Assembly (NCBI GenBank): GCA_002351925.1
Contig: DEHM01000015.1
Coordinates: forward strand, 50,463 to 65,640
DNA: 15,178 nucleotides
DNA from: Bacteroidales bacterium UBA2800
GTDB lineage: Bacteria; Bacteroidota; Bacteroidia; Bacteroidales; Paludibacteraceae
Reading direction: 5' to 3'
Shown here: one piece after another, positions 7,027-13,543 of the stretch
How positions within the stretch are numbered: the first letter of the stretch is position 1
Layout of the letters: each line of letters opens with the position of its first letter
The notes under the pieces: model-generated
The model's input: the letters and a program-made list of their open reading frames with translations, nothing else
What the model was told of the DNA's origin: nothing
Database searches by the model: none
Translations under genes and position numbers: made by a program

Positions 7027-7455
7027 TTATTCTGCTTTTTGGTCGTTCAGGAAGACGACCTCTATGCCTGCGCGTTTCAGCAACTCTACGCCATCCATGA
7101 TGCGGTATTCTTCGCCATAGACGACACGCTTGATGCCGGATTGTATGATCAGTTTGGAGCACTCCAGACACGGGCTGGCTGTCACGTACAGGGTAGCGCC
7201 ATCGCTGCTGTTGTTCGAGCGCGCAACCTTGGTCAGCGCATTGGCTTCGGCGTGGAGCACATAGGGCTTCGACACGTTGTTCTCGTCCTCGCAGATGTTC
7301 TCAAAGCCCGAGGGAGTACCGTTGTAGCCGTCGGAGATGATCATCTGGTTTTTCACGAGCAGCGCACCTACCTTACGGCGTACGCAGTAGCTGTTTTCTG
7401 CCCATGTCCGCGCCATGCGCATATAGAGCGAATCACGTTTCTCTTGTTTATCCAT
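7027..7455 (-). CDS. Deoxycytidylate (dCMP) deaminase / ComEB family
   Basis: A 142-residue zinc deaminase. HAEANAL at 68-74 supplies the first zinc ligand and the proton-shuttling glutamate (Glu70), and PCLEC at 95-99 supplies the two cysteine ligands (Cys96, Cys99). The GYNGTPSGFENICED segment before the zinc site is typical of dCMP deaminase and ComEB proteins. The expected reaction is dCMP to dUMP, feeding thymidylate synthesis. Length is normal. A deaminase next to an S41 protease is a familiar Bacteroidota pairing as far as I recall. Its start lies just downstream of a CTAG array, in a leader ending GATTTAATATG with no Shine-Dalgarno sequence. Confidence 0.9.
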   Translation of the reverse strand: MDKQEKRDSLYMRMARTWAENSYCVRRKVGALLVKNQMIISDGYNGTPSGFENICEDENNVSKPYVLHAEANALTKVARSNNSSDGATLYVTASPCLECSKLIIQSGIKRVVYGEEYRIMDGVELLKRAGIEVVFLNDQKAE

Positions 7456-7469
7456 ATTAAATCTGGTTT

Positions 7470-7498
7470 TCTAGATTTCTAGAGTTCTAGATATCTAG
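7470..7498. repeat. 8-bp-period CTAG array 1 (mpl stop to deaminase leader)
   Basis: CTAG occurs at 7471, 7479, 7487 and 7495, exactly every 8 bp; the units are CTAGATTT, CTAGAGTT and CTAGATAT. Positions 7487-7498 (CTAGATATCTAG) are a perfect 12-bp palindrome. The stop codon TAG of mpl (7489-7487) is part of one CTAG, and the codons for its last two residues lie in the array. Confidence 0.85.
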
Positions 7499-8824
7499 TA
7501 ATTTTTTAGCGAAATCTTTTACATCGATCCCATCGAACGTACCGCTCGACATCATGAGTAGCGCCGTGTTACTATAGCTTAAACCCTTCAGACGCTTCTG
7601 TAACGCCTCGCTCTCGGTAAATACCTCTACATTTTTCGTGCCAAACGCGTCACGCACCTCCTCTTTTGTGATAGGAGTCAGTCGTTTATGCTCAATCACT
7701 TTCGGATTGAAATACACGTAGGCCACATCTGCTTCGGCCATGCAACCCTTGTATTGCGGCAGAAAATCTGCCATAAGCGAAGAGAAGGTGTGCAGCTCCA
7801 TACAGGCTACCAACCGTTTCTCCGGATAGCGTTCGCGTACGGCGTTCACGGTAGCTTTCAGTTTGCTGGGACTATGTGCGAAGTCTTTGTAGGCCACGCT
7901 AGTCTCTGTCTCGCAGATCTTCTCCAGACGGTTGCTTGCGCCGGTGAAGCTGCTTATCTCGCGATAGAAATCATCCGGCGCCACGCCGATGCAGTGGCAC
8001 GCCAGCATGGCGGCTTGCAGGTTCTGCATGTTGTGCTTGCCGAACACCTGCATTGCCACATCGCCCGTGTATTCGCGATACGGAATCACCGCGATGTCGA
8101 GGTTGCGAGATGTCTTGGCCTCGTCGGCCAGCATCCTGAGGTTCTCGTCTCCCTCGAAATAGATGAAACTGCCTTTCGGCTCGATGCTATGCACAAACTT
8201 GCGGAAAGTCTCTACGTATTCCGGGAAAGTGGGGAACACATTGATGTGGTCCCAGGCAATGCCGGTCAGTATAGCCACGTGCGGATGGTACCAGAGGAAC
8301 TTACTGCGCAGGTCCAGCGGACTGGTCAGGTACTCGTCACCCTCAAACACAGCATATTTGGCGGTGTCAGAGAGGCGCACCATGCGCTCGAAGCCCTCTA
8401 TCTGTGCACCCACCATATAGTCGGCTTCTATGCCGAGGCGGTTGAGCACATACAGTATCATCGAGGTAGTCGTGGTCTTGCCGTGCGAGCCGCCTACTAC
8501 GATGCGAATCTTGTCCTTGGTCTGCTCGTACAGATACTCGGGGAACGAGTAGATCTTCAGGCCCAACTCGCGTGCCCGCACCAGTTCGGGATTATCCTCA
8601 CGGGCGTGCATGCCCAGAATGATGGCATCGATGTCCGGCGTGATACGCTCCGGGTGCCAGCCCAGTTCGTCGGGCAGCAGCCCTGCGTCACGCAGGTGAG
8701 ACAAAGCAGGGTCGAAGATTTCATCGTCCGACCCCGTTACCTTGTACCCCGCTTTGGAGGCAACGGCCAATGCCAGGTTATGCATCGCCGCCCCACCAAT
8801 AGCTATAAAATGGATGTGTGTCAT
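7487..8824 (-). CDS. mpl: Mur ligase family, UDP-MurNAc:murein tripeptide ligase type (Mpl)
   Basis: A 445-residue Mur ligase. Residues 1-105 form the UDP-binding N-terminal domain (HFIAIGGAAMHNLA, TGSDDEI), 106-300 the ATPase domain with P-loop GSHGKTTTT at 112-120, EGDEY and the later GIAWDHINVF segment, and 300-445 the C-terminal domain with KDFAHSPSKL. The HFIAIGG..MHNLA start and FAHSPSK motif fit Mpl better than MurC. Mpl joins UDP-MurNAc to the tripeptide L-Ala-gamma-D-Glu-meso-Dap recovered from old cell wall, in the cytoplasm. The trigger factor stop is immediately followed by this ATG with no gap, so the two are probably translationally coupled. A MurC-like role cannot be fully excluded. 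Its 3' end runs into CTAG array 1. Confidence 0.85.
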   Translation of the reverse strand: MTHIHFIAIGGAAMHNLALAVASKAGYKVTGSDDEIFDPALSHLRDAGLLPDELGWHPERITPDIDAIILGMHAREDNPELVRARELGLKIYSFPEYLYEQTKDKIRIVVGGSHGKTTTTSMILYVLNRLGIEADYMVGAQIEGFERMVRLSDTAKYAVFEGDEYLTSPLDLRSKFLWYHPHVAILTGIAWDHINVFPTFPEYVETFRKFVHSIEPKGSFIYFEGDENLRMLADEAKTSRNLDIAVIPYREYTGDVAMQVFGKHNMQNLQAAMLACHCIGVAPDDFYREISSFTGASNRLEKICETETSVAYKDFAHSPSKLKATVNAVRERYPEKRLVACMELHTFSSLMADFLPQYKGCMAEADVAYVYFNPKVIEHKRLTPITKEEVRDAFGTKNVEVFTESEALQKRLKGLSYSNTALLMMSSGTFDGIDVKDFAKKLLDI

Positions 8825-9910
8825 TTACTTAAACAGTTTGTCGAAGTCCTCTTGGCTTACGGTCTTCGGCTCAATCTTCGCTACGCCCTTCAGTGCCTCG
8901 AAGATCTTGTCCTCTACGACGCGCTCAACGATACTGCGCAGTTGATTCTCTTGCTTCAGCATCTCCTGAGCGTAGTTGGTCAGGTGCTCCTCCTCGATGT
9001 TCATCAGACCGTATTGCATAAACTGCATCTTGGCAATGCGTTTTGCGAAGGCTTCTACCTCGTCTTTCTCCACGTTGATGTTGTATTCCTTCATCAACTG
9101 GTCTTTGGCCAGGTGCCATTTCAGTTCCTCGATCATCTTCGGGAAGTCCTTGTCCAGTTCCTCCTGCGTCATCTTCTCGTTGGTAGCGAGTACCCAGCGT
9201 TTCAGGAAGTCCTCGGGGAACTCGACCTTCTCCATCTTCTTCAGCACAGCGGCTTTGGCATCAATACCGAAACGGTATTTGCTCTCCTCGCCCAGGCTGC
9301 GAACGATGTCCTCTTTCACGCGTGCGCGGAAAGCTTTCTCGTCTTTCGGAGCGTCCGGACCATATACCTTGGCAAACAACTCTGCGTCTACCTTGCAGGG
9401 CTTCACTTCGGCTTTCGTACCCTTCTCTTTGTCCTCGGGGATGTACTCGCCAAAACGGTTGGTGTAGGCCTCAATCTGCTTGTTGATCATCTCGTCGGTA
9501 GCCTCGATGGTGTACTCGGGCAGTTTGTTCTTTGCGGTCAGTTTGGCGTCAAACTCCGGCGCTACGGCGATGTCGAATGCAAAGGTGAAGGTGTCCTCGT
9601 GGTCGAGGTCGATGTTCTTGGTCTCTGCGTCGTTCGGCAGCGGCTCACCCAGGATCTGCAGTTTGTTGTCCTCGATGTGCTTGTTCAGGTGCTCACCCAC
9701 CAGTTTGTTGAGTACGTCGGCCAGGATTCCCTTACCGTACATCTTTTTGACCAAGCCTGCCGGTACCATTCCCGGACGGAAGCCCGGCATCTGTGCTTTC
9801 TGACGCACTTGTTTCAGTTGCTTGGCAACTTCTTCCTGATAGTCTGCCGGCTCAATCGTCAGCTTCACAACAGCCTTCAGGTCTTTCAATTCAGATTGTT
9901 CAATTTTCAT
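8825..9910 (-). CDS. tig: Trigger factor lacking the PPIase domain
   Basis: A 361-residue protein; full-length trigger factors have about 430-450. The N-terminal ribosome-binding domain (1-120) is intact, with the signature GFRPGMVP at 43-50. After the linker FGEYIPEDKEKG at about 153-164 the chain passes almost directly into the C-terminal chaperone arms (DAELFAKVYGPDAPKDEKAF from about 175; FPEDFLKRWVLATNEK from about 241), which resemble those of Bacteroidota trigger factor. The roughly 80-90 residue FKBP-type prolyl isomerase domain that normally lies between is absent. The frame is continuous, so this is not a frameshift. It should still bind nascent chains at the ribosome exit but not isomerise prolines. 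It lies between typA (20 bases upstream) and mpl (no gap). Confidence 0.9.
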   Translation of the reverse strand: MKIEQSELKDLKAVVKLTIEPADYQEEVAKQLKQVRQKAQMPGFRPGMVPAGLVKKMYGKGILADVLNKLVGEHLNKHIEDNKLQILGEPLPNDAETKNIDLDHEDTFTFAFDIAVAPEFDAKLTAKNKLPEYTIEATDEMINKQIEAYTNRFGEYIPEDKEKGTKAEVKPCKVDAELFAKVYGPDAPKDEKAFRARVKEDIVRSLGEESKYRFGIDAKAAVLKKMEKVEFPEDFLKRWVLATNEKMTQEELDKDFPKMIEELKWHLAKDQLMKEYNINVEKDEVEAFAKRIAKMQFMQYGLMNIEEEHLTNYAQEMLKQENQLRSIVERVVEDKIFEALKGVAKIEPKTVSQEDFDKLFK

Positions 9911-9929
9911 AATATAGTATTTTTATTTT

Positions 9930-11729
9930 TTATGCTCTTCCTGCGCGTTTGCGCTCCAACTCGTCGAGAATGATCTTGCGGATACGCATCGCGTGCGGCG
10001 TTACCTCTACATACTCATCCTCCTTGATATACTCCAGCGCTTCCTCGAGACTCATGCGGATAGGCGGCGGCAGTACAGCCTTGTCGTCTGCACTCTTCGA
10101 ACGCATGTTGGTCAGTTTCTTGCTCTTCGTGACGTTGATGACGATATCGCCTTCCTTCGCGTTCTCGCCTACCACCTGGCCGGCATATACCTCCTCTTGC
10201 GGGTCAATGAAGAATTTTCCGCGGTCCTGCAGTTTGTCCAAGGCATAGGCATAAGCCGTTCCGGCTTCCATGGCGATCAACGAACCATTGGTGCGTTTCA
10301 CTATCTCGCCTTTCCACGGTTGGTACTCCAGGAAGCGGTGCGCCATGATAGCCTCACCGGCCGAGACGTTCATCACATAGGTACGCATACCCATGATACC
10401 GCGGCTCGGGATGGTGAACTCCAGATGGACGCGGTCGTTGACCATCTCCATCTTCGTCATCTCGCCTTTGTGGGTAGAGACGAACTCGATGATCTTGCCC
10501 GAGCACTCCTCCGGCGTGTTCACCGTCAGACTCTCTACCGGCTCGCACTTGACGCCGTTGATTTCCTTGATGATCACTTGCGGTTGACCCACTTGCAGCT
10601 CGTAGCCCTCGCGACGCATGGTCTCGATGAGCACCGACAAGTGCAGCACACCGCGGCCATAGACGCGCCAACTGCTCTCTTCCGCACCTTTCTCTACGCG
10701 CAGCGCCAGGTTTTTCTCCAGCTCTTTGTTCAGTCGGTCCTGGATATGGCGGCTCGTCACGAACTTTCCGTCTTGACCAAAGAAAGGACTGTCGTTGATG
10801 CAGAAGGTCATACTCATCGTCGGCTCGTCGATAGCTATCGGCTTCAGTGCCTCGGGAGCTTCTGCGTCGCACACGGTGTCGCCTATCTCAAAACCGTCGA
10901 TACCGATCATCGCGCAGATGTCGCCGTTCTTCACTACGTCGGTCTTCACGTGACCCATACCCGAGAAAGTATGCAACTCTTTGATCTTGGTCTTGATCAT
11001 CGTGCCGTCTTTCTTGGCGAGCGTCACGGCCTGTCCGTCCTTGAACTCACCGCGGTGTACACGTCCGATGGCGATACGGCCTACGTACGAGTTGTAGTCG
11101 AGCGAAGTTATCAGCATCTGCGGCGTGCCGGGATTCTCTTCCGGCGCGGGGATATACTCGATGATGGCGTCCATGAGGTCGGTGAGGTCGGTCTTCGGCT
11201 TGCGCCAGTCGGTACTCATCCAGCCTTGCTTAGCCGAGCCGTACAAGGTCTGGAAATCGAGTTGGTCGTCTGTTGCATTGAGGTTGCACATCAGGTCGAA
11301 TACCTCTTCTTGTACCTCGTCGGGACGGCAGTTGAGTTTGTCCACTTTGTTGATGACTACGATGGGCTTCAGGCCTATCTCGAGCGCTTTCTGCAGCACA
11401 AAGCGGGTCTGCGGCATCGCGCCTTCGAAGGCGTCCACCAGCAGCAGCACGCCATCGGCCATGTTCAGCACGCGCTCCACTTCACCGCCGAAATCGGCGT
11501 GCCCCGGAGTGTCGATGATGTTGATTTTTGTACCTTTGTACTCAATCGCCACATTCTTCGCGAGGATAGTGATACCGCGCTCGCGCTCCAGATCGTTGTT
11601 ATCCAGAATCAACTCGCCCTTGTTCTCGTTCTCGCGGAACAGGTGCGCCGTGTATAGCATCTTGTCCACCAGGGTCGTTTTGCCGTGGTCGACATGCGCA
11701 ATAATTGCTATGTTTCTGATGTTTTGCAT
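9930..11729 (-). CDS. typA: Translational GTPase TypA/BipA
   Basis: A 599-residue ribosome-associated GTPase. G motifs are visible: AHVDHGKT at 11-18, RGITI at 51-55, DTPGH at 73-77, NKVD at 127-130 and GSAK at 164-167. Elongation-factor-like domains II and III follow (about 200-385), then an EF-G domain V-like fold (SRGIMGMRTYVMN) and the TypA-specific C-terminal domain containing GTAYAYALDKLQDRG. TypA/BipA helps 50S ribosome assembly and stress adaptation. I chose ATG 11729 (MQNIRNIAIIAHVDHGK), the family's usual start; the longer frame to 11795 would run through the promoter. It is the first gene of the five-gene reverse operon. Confidence 0.95.
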   Translation of the reverse strand: MQNIRNIAIIAHVDHGKTTLVDKMLYTAHLFRENENKGELILDNNDLERERGITILAKNVAIEYKGTKINIIDTPGHADFGGEVERVLNMADGVLLLVDAFEGAMPQTRFVLQKALEIGLKPIVVINKVDKLNCRPDEVQEEVFDLMCNLNATDDQLDFQTLYGSAKQGWMSTDWRKPKTDLTDLMDAIIEYIPAPEENPGTPQMLITSLDYNSYVGRIAIGRVHRGEFKDGQAVTLAKKDGTMIKTKIKELHTFSGMGHVKTDVVKNGDICAMIGIDGFEIGDTVCDAEAPEALKPIAIDEPTMSMTFCINDSPFFGQDGKFVTSRHIQDRLNKELEKNLALRVEKGAEESSWRVYGRGVLHLSVLIETMRREGYELQVGQPQVIIKEINGVKCEPVESLTVNTPEECSGKIIEFVSTHKGEMTKMEMVNDRVHLEFTIPSRGIMGMRTYVMNVSAGEAIMAHRFLEYQPWKGEIVKRTNGSLIAMEAGTAYAYALDKLQDRGKFFIDPQEEVYAGQVVGENAKEGDIVINVTKSKKLTNMRSKSADDKAVLPPPIRMSLEEALEYIKEDEYVEVTPHAMRIRKIILDELERKRAGRA

Positions 11730-11752
11730 AATATGCCAAAATAAATCGGGCG

Positions 11753-11784
11753 CAAAGTTACTACTTTTTTCGCATATACGCAAG
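11753..11784 (-). promoter_or_regulatory. Bacteroidota-type promoter of the typA operon
   Basis: On the reverse strand CTTG (11784-11781) is followed after exactly 20 bp by TAACTTTG (11760-11753). The predicted start of transcription is near 11748, about 20 bases before ATG 11729. Its -33 region carries an imperfect palindrome, TTGCGTATATGCGAA, closely similar to the perfect one at 2742-2757. Confidence 0.72.
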
Positions 11785-11925
11785 CGCGCGCGCATTTTTT
11801 TCTATTTTGTCATATGGGTTTTGCTAATTCGGTTTGACAATATGTCAGCAGATTTGGTGGTTAGATGATAATTTGTAAACTCGATTCGGCAATTTGTGGA
11901 AAAATATCACTTTTTGGTATGAATA

Positions 11926-11957
11926 TTTGCACGTCTCGCGGAAAGGCAGTAATTTTG
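11926..11957 (+). promoter_or_regulatory. Bacteroidota-type promoter of the small secreted protein gene
   Basis: TTTG (11926-11929), a 20-bp spacer and TAATTTTG (11950-11957) match the consensus. Transcription should start near 11961-11965, leaving a leader of about 105-110 bases before ATG 12071, which is long for this window. It has no GCATAT palindrome at its -33 region, unlike the ansA/response regulator and typA promoters. Confidence 0.75.
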
Positions 11958-11958
11958 C

Positions 11959-12038
11959 ACCGTTTTTCGATGACGCCTGCTCTCAAGGTACGCGGAAACA
12001 CGCGGGATGCCCACGCATTGGCGCGAACGAAAAACGGT
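11959..12038 (+). promoter_or_regulatory. Structured 5' leader closed by an 11-bp inverted repeat
   Basis: ACCGTTTTTCG (11959-11969) is perfectly complementary to CGAAAAACGGT (12028-12038). The 58 bases between can form smaller GC-rich hairpins, for example around GGGATGCCC at about 12004-12012. The left arm coincides with the predicted RNA 5' end and the right arm ends 20 bases before the Shine-Dalgarno sequence, so the folded leader sits just ahead of the ribosome site. It matches no riboswitch class I know; it could be an RNA thermometer, a protein-binding leader or the core of a small RNA. Confidence 0.5.
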
Positions 12039-12057
12039 ATTAGTCATTAAAAAAAAG

Positions 12058-12064
12058 AAAGGAG
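12058..12064 (+). promoter_or_regulatory. Canonical Shine-Dalgarno sequence AAAGGAG
   Basis: AAAGGAG lies 6 bases before ATG 12071. The other starts in this window lack such a match, as is usual in Bacteroidota, whose ribosomes make little use of the anti-Shine-Dalgarno pairing. Its presence here is therefore conspicuous and supports the start codon. Confidence 0.7.
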
Positions 12065-12070
12065 CTAACT

Positions 12071-12364
12071 ATGAAAGAGTATTTAATGAAAGTTAGTTAT
12101 CTAATGACCTTTTGCTGCCTGATGGCAGGTTTTACTTTCGCGGACGCCGCAAAAAGCAATGAAAATCTTACTGTTCGCTTCCGCGAAAACACACTGGTGG
12201 TAACATCCAGTCGGATGGAGGAAGCCAGAATCTATACAAAACAAGGTAAACTGCTGCAACAAGAAAAAGGCAACTTGGCGGAGTTTGAGCTCAATCGCGG
12301 TACTTACCGCCTCTGCGCAACCGTCGACGGTCAAACGCTTACACGACGCATTGAACTGCGCTAA
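12071..12364 (+). CDS. Small secreted protein, beta-rich, unknown function
   Basis: A 97-residue protein. Residues 1-27 form a signal peptide: charged start, hydrophobic core SYLMTFCCLMAGFTF, and a likely cut after ADA-A near 26-27. The mature part of about 70 residues is a run of predicted beta strands ending ARIYTKQGKLL, AEFELNRGTYRLCATVDGQ and RRIELR. This resembles the fold of type IX secretion C-terminal sorting domains and of the small DUF3244-like proteins (IYxxxGxLV ... L..G.Y.V.V..G), but I cannot assign a family. In-frame ATG codons also exist at residue 6. It has its own promoter, a long structured leader, a strong Shine-Dalgarno sequence and its own terminator, so it is a monocistronic and probably well-expressed gene. 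Confidence 0.75.
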   Translation: MKEYLMKVSYLMTFCCLMAGFTFADAAKSNENLTVRFRENTLVVTSSRMEEARIYTKQGKLLQQEKGNLAEFELNRGTYRLCATVDGQTLTRRIELR

Positions 12365-12370
12365 ATAGCG

Positions 12371-12398
12371 AAAAAGAGTCCTCCGGGGCTCTTTTTTT
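12371..12398. terminator. Bidirectional intrinsic terminator between the small secreted gene and lptF/G
   Basis: AGAGTCC (12375-12381) pairs with GGGCTCT (12386-12392) around the loop TCCG, including one T-G pair. The stem is flanked by AAAA on the left and a run of seven T on the right. Forward transcription of the small gene ends here, and the A-run gives a U tract in the reverse direction for the panD-tgt-lptF/G operon. Confidence 0.88.
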
Positions 12399-12404
12399 GT
12401 GACC

Positions 12405-12436
12405 GTTTAACGGCTTAACAGCTTAACGGTTTAACG
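12405..12436. repeat. 8-bp tandem array with TTAA core at the lptF/G stop
   Basis: Four consecutive octamers: GTTTAACG, GCTTAACA, GCTTAACG and GTTTAACG at 12405, 12413, 12421 and 12429. The consensus is GYTTAACR, with the self-complementary TTAA recurring every 8 bp. The stop codon of the lptF/G gene (12433-12431) comes from the last unit, and the array fills the space up to the terminator. Confidence 0.85.
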
Positions 12437-13504
12437 CGAAGCCCGAATGTAGAGCGGCACGGATATCGTCAGAAATACGATATTGGGTAGCCATGCGGCC
12501 ATGAACGGCGACATCACGTTGTTCACGGAGAAAGTGGTACTTACCGTCGAGAAGAGGATATAGAGTGCCGTCAGGACGATACCTATACCCAGGTTTTTTC
12601 CCATACCGCCGCGTACGCGCCGGCTCGACATCGTCACACCCAGCAGGGTCAGGATAAACGCGCCCAGCGGGTTTGCCCAGCGTTTGTGCCATTCTACTTC
12701 GAAGGCCTTCACGTTGCCGCTGCCGCGTTCGCGTTGCCGCTGGATGTAGTGTCTGAGCTCGGGTGTCGTCATCTGTTGCGCATGTTGCGCGGTGATGAAG
12801 AGTTCGTCGGGGATGACGGGCATCGTGATATCCTTGCGCTGTCCGCGTTCCAGCGTCTCGTGCATGCCGGAGAACGTACGTTGGGTATAGTTGTCCAGGT
12901 GCCAGCACTCCAGCGAGTCGTAGTAGATACGGTCGGCCGTGGTACGCATGACAAGCGTTTTTCCCTCAAAACGCTCTATCGAGCAGCGGTAGCCGATACC
13001 CGAGCGGTGCTGAAACGACTCGATATAGAGGATACAGCCGGGTTCCACTTCCATCTGGATGTTACGGGCATTCTCTTTGGTGAAATGTTCTACGTAGCGG
13101 TCGGTAAAGCTGAGCATTCGTTCCGACGTGCGCGGTATGACCCAGCCGCCCAGCACTACGGCCAGGACAAACAGAATGGTTGCCGAGATGGCGTAGGGCA
13201 CCATCAGCCGGTGGTAGCTCATTCCAGCAGCCTGTATGGCGATAATCTCGCTGTTGCCGGCCATCTTGCTGGTAAAGAAAATCACGGAGATGAAGATGAA
13301 CAGCGAGCTGAACATGTTCATGTAGTAGGGCAGGAAGGGGATATAGTAGTCCCAGATGATTTCCCGCAGTGGCACTTGGTTCTCAAAGAAGTCGTCAATC
13401 TTCTCCGTGAGGTCGAAGACGATGGCGATGGAAAGAATGAGCACGATCGAGAAAAAGAACGTGCCCAAAAACTTCTTGATAATATACCAGTCGAGGCGTT
13501 TCAT
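12431..13504 (-). CDS. LptF/LptG family permease of the LPS export system
   Basis: A 357-residue membrane protein of the YjgP/YjgQ family. Three hydrophobic helices lie near 12-31, 56-78 and 101-122, then a soluble periplasmic beta-rich domain of about 130-270, then three more helices near 277-292, 303-321 and 333-352. The segment SEIIAIQAAGMSYHRL (85-100) is the conserved coupling region facing the LptB ATPase. With LptB this subunit extracts lipopolysaccharide from the inner membrane. Sequence alone does not separate LptF from LptG; in Bacteroidota the copy next to tgt is usually called LptG. It is the last gene of the panD-tgt operon, starting 34 bases after tgt. Confidence 0.92.
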   Translation of the reverse strand: MKRLDWYIIKKFLGTFFFSIVLILSIAIVFDLTEKIDDFFENQVPLREIIWDYYIPFLPYYMNMFSSLFIFISVIFFTSKMAGNSEIIAIQAAGMSYHRLMVPYAISATILFVLAVVLGGWVIPRTSERMLSFTDRYVEHFTKENARNIQMEVEPGCILYIESFQHRSGIGYRCSIERFEGKTLVMRTTADRIYYDSLECWHLDNYTQRTFSGMHETLERGQRKDITMPVIPDELFITAQHAQQMTTPELRHYIQRQRERGSGNVKAFEVEWHKRWANPLGAFILTLLGVTMSSRRVRGGMGKNLGIGIVLTALYILFSTVSTTFSVNNVMSPFMAAWLPNIVFLTISVPLYIRASR

Positions 13505-13506
13505 TC

Positions 13507-13543
13507 CTAGTGTTCTAGAGTTCTATTTTTCTAGATTTCTAGA
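13507..13543. repeat. 8-bp-period CTAG array 2 (tgt stop to lptF/G start)
   Basis: CTAG lies at 13507, 13515, 13531 and 13539, with a degenerate CTAT at 13523, so the 8-bp period holds through five units (CTAGTGTT, CTAGAGTT, CTATTTTT, CTAGATTT, CTAGAG). The array fills almost the entire spacer. The stop codon TAG of tgt (13541-13539) lies within its first unit in the reading direction. Confidence 0.85.

Larger units (their letters stand above)
11730..12070. other. 340-bp intergenic regulatory region between typA and the small secreted gene
   Basis: No credible gene lies here. It holds the typA promoter (11753-11784), a GC-alternating run at about 11784-11793, a short inverted repeat TGACA-ATA-TGTCA at 11835-11847 with a further TGTCA at 11809-11813, the forward promoter at 11926-11957, the structured leader, and the Shine-Dalgarno sequence at 12058-12064. 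The 61-codon frame starting at 11865 shows no protein-like features. About 11850-11925 is AT-rich with nothing else recognisable. Confidence 0.6.

Noticed and set aside
7688..9973. A 761-codon open frame on the forward strand across mpl and tig
   Set aside because: It lies wholly antisense to two conserved genes. Its translation is Leu/Val/His-rich with no recognisable domain, as expected when the complement of codon-biased genes is read.
9993..11657. A 554-codon open frame antisense to typA
   Set aside because: It is a shadow of a highly conserved GTPase gene, has no domain and no promoter or start signals of its own.
11784..11793. Alternating GC run as a Z-DNA or functional element
   Set aside because: Only about 10 bp, just upstream of the typA -33 box; too short to support a claim.
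11730..11795. N-terminal extension of TypA by 22 codons
   Set aside because: It would place the -7 box inside the coding sequence; the family starts at MQNIRN-like sequence.
11809..11847. TGTCA/TGACA half-sites as an operator
   Set aside because: Arms of only 5 bp and not centred on a promoter box; noted in the spacer entry but too weak to call a separate site.
11865..12050. A 61-codon open frame in the typA upstream spacer
   Set aside because: No protein-like composition, no ribosome site, and it runs through the predicted promoter and the leader stem.
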